Below, one piece after another: positions 15,214-20,243 of a DNA stretch of 20,243 nucleotides. The DNA is taken from positions 1-20,243 of the IMG/VR virus record IMGVR_UViG_3300038304_000019; one strand, 5' to 3'. A program made the translations under genes and the position numbers. The stretch's first letter is position 1. Each line of letters starts with the position of its first letter. Source of the stretch: a virus. Below the pieces are notes generated by a model that was not told the DNA's origin, did no database searches, and was given only the letters and a program-made list of their open reading frames with translations.

Positions 15214-18200
15214 TGACAGGACATGTATTAGACTCTGCAATTGACCGAGCCAAAGCAAATGTAGCACCTGCGTTACTAGCGGAAAAAGCTAGTATAATGG
15301 ATAAAGTACTACAACGTAAAGTCAGTGTATTAGCTCCTACCATCCCAGAGATGGTGGCACCAGTACCAGAAGTGACCCCCGAGATCATGTTAGAAGTGAC
15401 CCCTGCGCTCACACCTGAGATTGTGCCAGAGATCACACCTGCGATTGCGTCAGAGAGCGCAGCTGGGATGTTGGAGCCTGAAGGTACACTAGGAGACCCT
15501 GCAGTTGTAGATATGGCTGTATCGCCTCCTGAGGAGCCTAAGGATAGCTTTACACGTATACCCATCCCAGAATACTTACGCCAGCAAGCAGAACCTCCCA
15601 CTAGGAATGACATACCTGTAGATATTCTACCTAAGGAGGACACAACTCCTGTAGATACTAGTTGGTTGAATGCTTTTAAGGGTATTGGGAGTATGGGTGG
15701 GGCTGCTTCAGTAGATACTGTTAAGGCACTTAGGGATATGTATCAGTATGTCGCAGGAGATGATATTAGTGATTTAGCTAAACAGTTTAATTCACATGCC
15801 CCAGCTGAGGATGTAATTACTGAAGCAGACTTACAGATGTTTGTTGGTACTAAAAAATTAAGTTATACCACTCCACCTTCTAATGAACAAATAACCTTTA
15901 TGCAATCTTCCCAGTATAAGAATCTGAATAAGATGGATACTGACTTAGAGATGCTAGACATGGAATGGAAAGAAGCCAGTATAAACACAAAGGCTGAACT
16001 ACATGAACTATCTGGTTGGGATAACAGGGACTTAAATGAATTAGTACAAGGCAGTAATGTTACCTGGCAGAGCGGGAAGGGCTTTACAGATACTTTTGGT
16101 AAGATGGTGGATTATTACATGGATAACTCAGGAGCTAGTCTCCGATCTGCTATTCCATCATTAGTTCATACTATCCTTTACTCTGGGGGTAAGGCGGTAG
16201 AAGCAGCGTTCTCTACAGTACAAGTACATAAGTATTACAATGAATTTGTAGATGCTAATGAGAAACTGTATGCAGACTTTACTACTGAAGAAAAAGCAGA
16301 GGCTTTTGTATATGCATTAGGAGCTGTAGGGACTGAATGGTTTGGTGAAAAAATATTAGGTAATGTTGGTAAAAAATTAGGTAAAGCAATACCTGGTAAA
16401 TTTAAGAACATGGATTTTGAGATTCCTTCGTTAACCAAAGCAGGACAAGTAGCTGTTAATGCAACTGGGGTAGTATTTGCTTCTGGTGCCTCTGAGGCCT
16501 CTACAGAAACATTTCTACAACTTGGCACAAATGTACGTGACCCAAATTTCAAAGAAGGGGATGTCGCTACAGCATTTGCATTAGGATTAGTTGGTACACC
16601 TACGGTAGTTAGTACAGTAGCAGCAGGGGATACAGCTATCAATACTGTTATAGATAGTACACAATCTACAAATACACAGGTTACTACAGAGCTAGATAGA
16701 TTAACCCAGATTCAGACTGATAATCTGGCGAGTATAGCTAAAGGGGAATCAGATCTAGATATTGATGTAATCCCACATTCTGAGAAAGATACATCTATTA
16801 GTGCAGCGGCACAGACAGTACAAGCTTCAATTGCTGAAGTAGAAGCTAATTTAGCTCAAGCGACGCGTAATCTCAATACAGAGAAAGTGGATGCAAACGA
16901 TCCTGAAGCAATAGCTGAAGCACAAAAGAATATTGACACGTTCACCACTAGACTGAAATTACTAAAAGAACGCCAACAGGGCATAGTCAAATCCTTAGCG
17001 ATAGCCAAGCGAGCACAACTCGCTGTTGGGACAGTAGAAGCTGAAATTGTTAAGAAGCAAGCTCAAATAGACAAGCTAGATACGAAGGTACCTGCTAATG
17101 AAAAAGAGACAGTTAAACTAATCAATCGCAAAGCTAAGATACAGGGGGAGATTGACCAATTAAAACAAAACAAGACGAAGGCAGAGGAGTTAGCTAATGT
17201 TGATTACACAGGCTTAACAGATGCTGATAAAACTACCACTACTACTAAACTCACTGAATCTGTTAAGTCAACAGTCAGGGAGCATCGGGAGGATAGGGCA
17301 CAAGAGCGTGCAGACAAGCAAACTGAAAATGCAGTACGTACCGACCAGGTTAAAGAAGAACTAGACACTGTAAATGAAGAAAGAGAAGTACTGCGTAAGG
17401 AGATCCTAGCAGAGAAAGACCCTACTAAAAAACAGGCACTGAAAGATGACTTATCAATCAAGTATGCCGAGAAACAAACTCTGCTACAAGAGCAGCAGAA
17501 GTTAGCAAAGGAGAAGGATACATACCAACAAAGTTTTGTTAAGAGAAGTGTAGCTAAAACTAAGAATGTAGTATCTAAGGTGGTAGACACAGTTGCCGCT
17601 ACTGCTAAGGGTACAACTAAATTTATCAAAGAACAGTCTAATACCAATAGGGTTATCAAATCTATCGTAGAGGATTTCCAAACCTACGCTGAGGACTTTA
17701 CAGGGATATCTATAGTAATAGATACAGAAGAGAAAGATAACGACAATAAGAATACTCCAATAGATCTAAGTGCAGGCACTACCTCACCAGAACGTGTAAT
17801 GGAGTATATCGTGACTGCAGCGGGGCAGGTTACTACGAAAGTAGAAGATGAATTAGCTAAAATAGAGGAAGGCAGTTCTGAGAAGACGTTATCAGTTGCT
17901 GAATTGAATGAGGCTTTAACTAAAGCCCAAGAAGCATTGCTGCGTGTCACTCGTGCAGAGAATCAACTACCAGCAACTAATCTTGATTCTGGGCGAGTCA
18001 AACAAGATGTGAATACCAGAATAAATAAAGCAGCTAAAAAAATAGATAAATTAGCTAAAGCACAAGGAATACCTGCTACTGCAAAAAAACAAAACAAGAA
18101 ATTAATGAAGTTAATAGAGGCTGTTGAGAAGGCACAAACAGATGAAGAAGTCAGTACAACCCTCGCAGCATTTACTAGTATAGTTGAGTCCACACCGGGA

Positions 18201-20243
18201 AAAGAACTATCCGGTGACTATGGTACTATGCTTGATACATTAGCAGAACGTAGTGGGGTAGCTAAATCAGCAATACAGTCCCTATTTAGTTTAGTAGAGG
18301 TGACTGGCACTGAGCAAGGAGAGCAGTTAATACAGACTCTTCGTAAGAAAGCTAGAGGAGAACGTATATCTGAGTATAGTGATGTTGCCTTAGCTAATGA
18401 AGTAGCCTCTCCATTAATTAAAAGTCTTGTTTCCTTTTTAGATTCTGAACCCACTGCTACATCCTTAGCTGCTGATGTAGAGCAAGCGTACAGCGAGGGT
18501 TTAGATAAAGTATCTACTGATATACTACAAGATGTTGGGCAACACCCTAGATATCAATCAGCAGCAGCCAGGGTTGCCAAGCTATTAACTGCCCTAGAAT
18601 CAAATGAGGATCTAGGTACTGTACTTGAACAGAATAAGAAACTCCGACAGTTTAAAGGACTTCACCAGAAGAAGCTAAATGCTTTTCGGGAAGCAGCACA
18701 ACTACATCAGGAGTTGACTGATACAAGTGCCCTCTCAGCTGATGAAGTAGTATTGATTACAAAAACCTCAGCTGATGGTGGGCGTTTCGATGCTCCTCGT
18801 GTTGTTACACGAGAAGAGTATGCTGAATTAACTGAAAATAAAAAATCAGGAGAACACTACTGGTATTACGATGGGGACAAATCAACTAATTTGGTTAATC
18901 GTATAGCAGCAGAAAATGCATTCTTACGTACTGAATTAGATTTAGCTAATAAGATAGGTTTAGCTATCCAGCAACAACATGCACGAGGCATTGCACGTAA
19001 ATCTCTTGAGGAGTCTTCTGCAAGTGAGACTGAGGACTTTACGGAGGTACCTGAGGCAAAGGTAGAGGGTAAGAAGCCTCCTGAGGCCCCTAAGAAGGGC
19101 AAAGAGGCAGACCTACATACAATAGTAAATAAAGATGGTGCTACTACAGATGCACTTGAGGTATATATTAAAAAGCATGTTGGGGCACCTAAACCAACGG
19201 ATCCCAGTGGAGATACACACCCATCTATTAAGTTTGCTCTCTGGCACCAAATACTATTAGATGCAGTGAATAAACTGAGTATGTCTGCGGAGAATATTAC
19301 TAAAGTAAAACATTTAATAAAAGATGCCAAGAAAGATGAGATACTTGCAGCAGTCAAAGCAGAAGGAATAAATCCAGCTACGTTAGATAGTACTGTAAAA
19401 TATGCTTTGATTAAAGAGTTATACGCTGTGTACGGTGATACTGTCCCTCCTCCTATTTCGGCAGGAGAGATAACAAAAGCGGGCATTGACCAGTTAATAG
19501 CAACAGTAACAGAAGAGAATGCAGAGAGTATGGCTGATATACTGGAATCAGTACCTGAACCTAAAGAAGGAAAAGCTGAACTAATACAGTCCGTAAAAAA
19601 CTTCGCTTCTTTAACTACAAAAGAACAAGCCCAAGTAAATATAGATCTATCTAATTTCTTAGCTGCAGCAAAAGAAGAAGCTTCTAGTAAAGCCCCTCAT
19701 TGGTTGTACAATCAACCTGACCCTTTACGCCTACTCGTAGGTGAGGGAGCTAAATCCCAATCTAAGTTTTTCACTTCGTTAGCGCAACTAAATAACGGGA
19801 AAGGATTTGATATCCATAAGTTGTTTACAGCTGACCCTACCACTGCAGATAAAACTCTTGCTAACTTCCCCTCGATTATCTTCACTAAAGAGAATATACT
19901 ACGAGACCATATTATTGGGCTATTGGCAGATCAGAAGAATGCTCTGCCAGCAGGGAATAAGTTAAGTCAAGAGGAGCATCTGGAGACTTTAACTAAATAT
20001 GCTAAAACCATCGCTCGTAAGTTCTTTGCGTACCGTAAAGCATACGCAGGCATTACTGATCTGCACGTACCTTTGAGTCAGGTGTACCTAACTACGGATT
20101 TAGTGGGTTGGTTTTATAATGTTGAAAAAGTGGATGGGGTAACTAAAATCAACACTACATTACCTGATGCATTGTTATTTAGTATGTTTATGCGTGCGGA
20201 AAATTGGCTAGTAACTGAGGGTACATCGGATCCTTTATCAAAT
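15213..20243 (+). CDS. Giant virion RNA polymerase (N4 gp50-like), N-terminal part, 3' truncated by window
   Basis: I translated this frame by hand: 1,677 codons with no stop up to the last base, so the gene continues beyond the window. ATG at 15213 overlaps the previous TAA and has GGTGAG just upstream. Residues 50-79 are a Pro/Glu/Val/Thr repeat. About 330-470 is Gly/Ala-rich and hydrophobic (for example ATAFALGLVGTPTVVSTVAA), as in proteins that cross membranes during ejection. About 530-777 is long coiled coil. The last part, residues 1510-1677, contains TDLVGWFYNVEKVDGVTKIN and a following LPDALLFSMFMRAENWLVTE with TSD after it. From memory these align with the N-terminal region of the N4 mini-vRNAP (W-x-x-x-L-x-x-VE-x-DG, then A-x-x-x-x-x-x-W-x-x-T-x-x-S-x-T). 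In N4 this polymerase enters with the DNA and transcribes early genes. Catalytic motifs are not in the window, so activity cannot be judged. A non-polymerase giant ejection protein is the alternative. Confidence 0.78.
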   Translation, partial: MTGHVLDSAIDRAKANVAPALLAEKASIMDKVLQRKVSVLAPTIPEMVAPVPEVTPEIMLEVTPALTPEIVPEITPAIASESAAGMLEPEGTLGDPAVVDMAVSPPEEPKDSFTRIPIPEYLRQQAEPPTRNDIPVDILPKEDTTPVDTSWLNAFKGIGSMGGAASVDTVKALRDMYQYVAGDDISDLAKQFNSHAPAEDVITEADLQMFVGTKKLSYTTPPSNEQITFMQSSQYKNLNKMDTDLEMLDMEWKEASINTKAELHELSGWDNRDLNELVQGSNVTWQSGKGFTDTFGKMVDYYMDNSGASLRSAIPSLVHTILYSGGKAVEAAFSTVQVHKYYNEFVDANEKLYADFTTEEKAEAFVYALGAVGTEWFGEKILGNVGKKLGKAIPGKFKNMDFEIPSLTKAGQVAVNATGVVFASGASEASTETFLQLGTNVRDPNFKEGDVATAFALGLVGTPTVVSTVAAGDTAINTVIDSTQSTNTQVTTELDRLTQIQTDNLASIAKGESDLDIDVIPHSEKDTSISAAAQTVQASIAEVEANLAQATRNLNTEKVDANDPEAIAEAQKNIDTFTTRLKLLKERQQGIVKSLAIAKRAQLAVGTVEAEIVKKQAQIDKLDTKVPANEKETVKLINRKAKIQGEIDQLKQNKTKAEELANVDYTGLTDADKTTTTTKLTESVKSTVREHREDRAQERADKQTENAVRTDQVKEELDTVNEEREVLRKEILAEKDPTKKQALKDDLSIKYAEKQTLLQEQQKLAKEKDTYQQSFVKRSVAKTKNVVSKVVDTVAATAKGTTKFIKEQSNTNRVIKSIVEDFQTYAEDFTGISIVIDTEEKDNDNKNTPIDLSAGTTSPERVMEYIVTAAGQVTTKVEDELAKIEEGSSEKTLSVAELNEALTKAQEALLRVTRAENQLPATNLDSGRVKQDVNTRINKAAKKIDKLAKAQGIPATAKKQNKKLMKLIEAVEKAQTDEEVSTTLAAFTSIVESTPGKELSGDYGTMLDTLAERSGVAKSAIQSLFSLVEVTGTEQGEQLIQTLRKKARGERISEYSDVALANEVASPLIKSLVSFLDSEPTATSLAADVEQAYSEGLDKVSTDILQDVGQHPRYQSAAARVAKLLTALESNEDLGTVLEQNKKLRQFKGLHQKKLNAFREAAQLHQELTDTSALSADEVVLITKTSADGGRFDAPRVVTREEYAELTENKKSGEHYWYYDGDKSTNLVNRIAAENAFLRTELDLANKIGLAIQQQHARGIARKSLEESSASETEDFTEVPEAKVEGKKPPEAPKKGKEADLHTIVNKDGATTDALEVYIKKHVGAPKPTDPSGDTHPSIKFALWHQILLDAVNKLSMSAENITKVKHLIKDAKKDEILAAVKAEGINPATLDSTVKYALIKELYAVYGDTVPPPISAGEITKAGIDQLIATVTEENAESMADILESVPEPKEGKAELIQSVKNFASLTTKEQAQVNIDLSNFLAAAKEEASSKAPHWLYNQPDPLRLLVGEGAKSQSKFFTSLAQLNNGKGFDIHKLFTADPTTADKTLANFPSIIFTKENILRDHIIGLLADQKNALPAGNKLSQEEHLETLTKYAKTIARKFFAYRKAYAGITDLHVPLSQVYLTTDLVGWFYNVEKVDGVTKINTTLPDALLFSMFMRAENWLVTEGTSDPLSN
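15360..15449 (+). repeat. Pro/Glu/Val/Thr-rich repeat near start of the giant gene
   Basis: Residues 50-79 of the giant protein are an imperfect repetition of V/I-P/T-E-I/V-T-P units, such as PVPEVTPEI and PEIVPEITPAI. It is probably a stiff, extended linker separating a short N-terminal helix from the first globular part. The DNA copies (CCAGAAGTGACCCC, CCAGAGATCACACC) are clearly related. Confidence 0.6.

Noticed and set aside
15176-19486. Several antisense open frames (for example 15176-15643, 16235-16642, 17204-17659, 18866-19486)
   Set aside because: They lie opposite one + strand frame that is open for 1,677 codons, have Ser/Ala/Leu-biased composition with no recognisable domain, and lack supporting ribosome binding sites. 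They are shadows of the giant gene.
1-20243. tRNA genes, CRISPR arrays, insertion sequences and attachment sites
   Set aside because: I saw no cloverleaf-like unit, spaced direct repeats, transposase-like frame or integrase. Coding is nearly continuous with no gap above about 100 bases.

Overview
The window is a late-gene segment of a lytic, AT-rich double-stranded DNA bacteriophage. Every gene lies on the + strand, mostly with gaps of a few bases or start/stop overlaps. Gene content and order match the virion block of N4-like podoviruses (Schitoviridae-type): portal, small gp58-like protein, scaffold-like protein, N4-gp56-family major capsid protein, a HeH-domain structural protein, a helical-repeat structural protein, a large membrane-anchored virion protein, two internal-virion-like proteins, and a giant open reading frame that runs off the window. 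The host cannot be read directly. No tRNA, rRNA, CRISPR array or insertion sequence was seen.

Layout. Positions 1-536 hold the 3' end of a holin-like gene and two small genes. Positions 538-2670 hold an unexpected block: a DUF2269-like membrane protein cut by an in-frame amber codon, an acyl carrier protein (ACP), a beta-ketoacyl synthase with an intact Cys-His-His triad, and an unrecognised 110-residue protein. Positions 2674-7554 are the head module. Positions 7571-7602 form a perfect 11-bp stem-loop after the capsid gene. Positions 7654-15213 encode further structural and ejection-type proteins, one built largely from heptad repeats. Positions 15213-20243 are a single reading frame of 1,677 codons with no stop.

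How the genes work together. The head genes build the procapsid. The downstream proteins, with hydrophobic segments, long helices and Ala/Gln-rich composition, fit an internal, ejected set. The giant protein is best read as the N-terminal part of a virion-packaged RNA polymerase: it sits at the N4 gp50 position, and its last ~45 residues resemble, from memory, the start of the N4 mini-vRNAP domain. The polymerase catalytic motifs lie beyond the window.

The most novel content is the ACP plus ketosynthase pair beside a membrane protein inside a phage structural operon. It looks like a miniature acyl-chain-building system that would borrow host phosphopantetheinyl transferase and malonyl donors. 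Its purpose (membrane lipid change, acylation of a virion component, or a small product) cannot be told from sequence.
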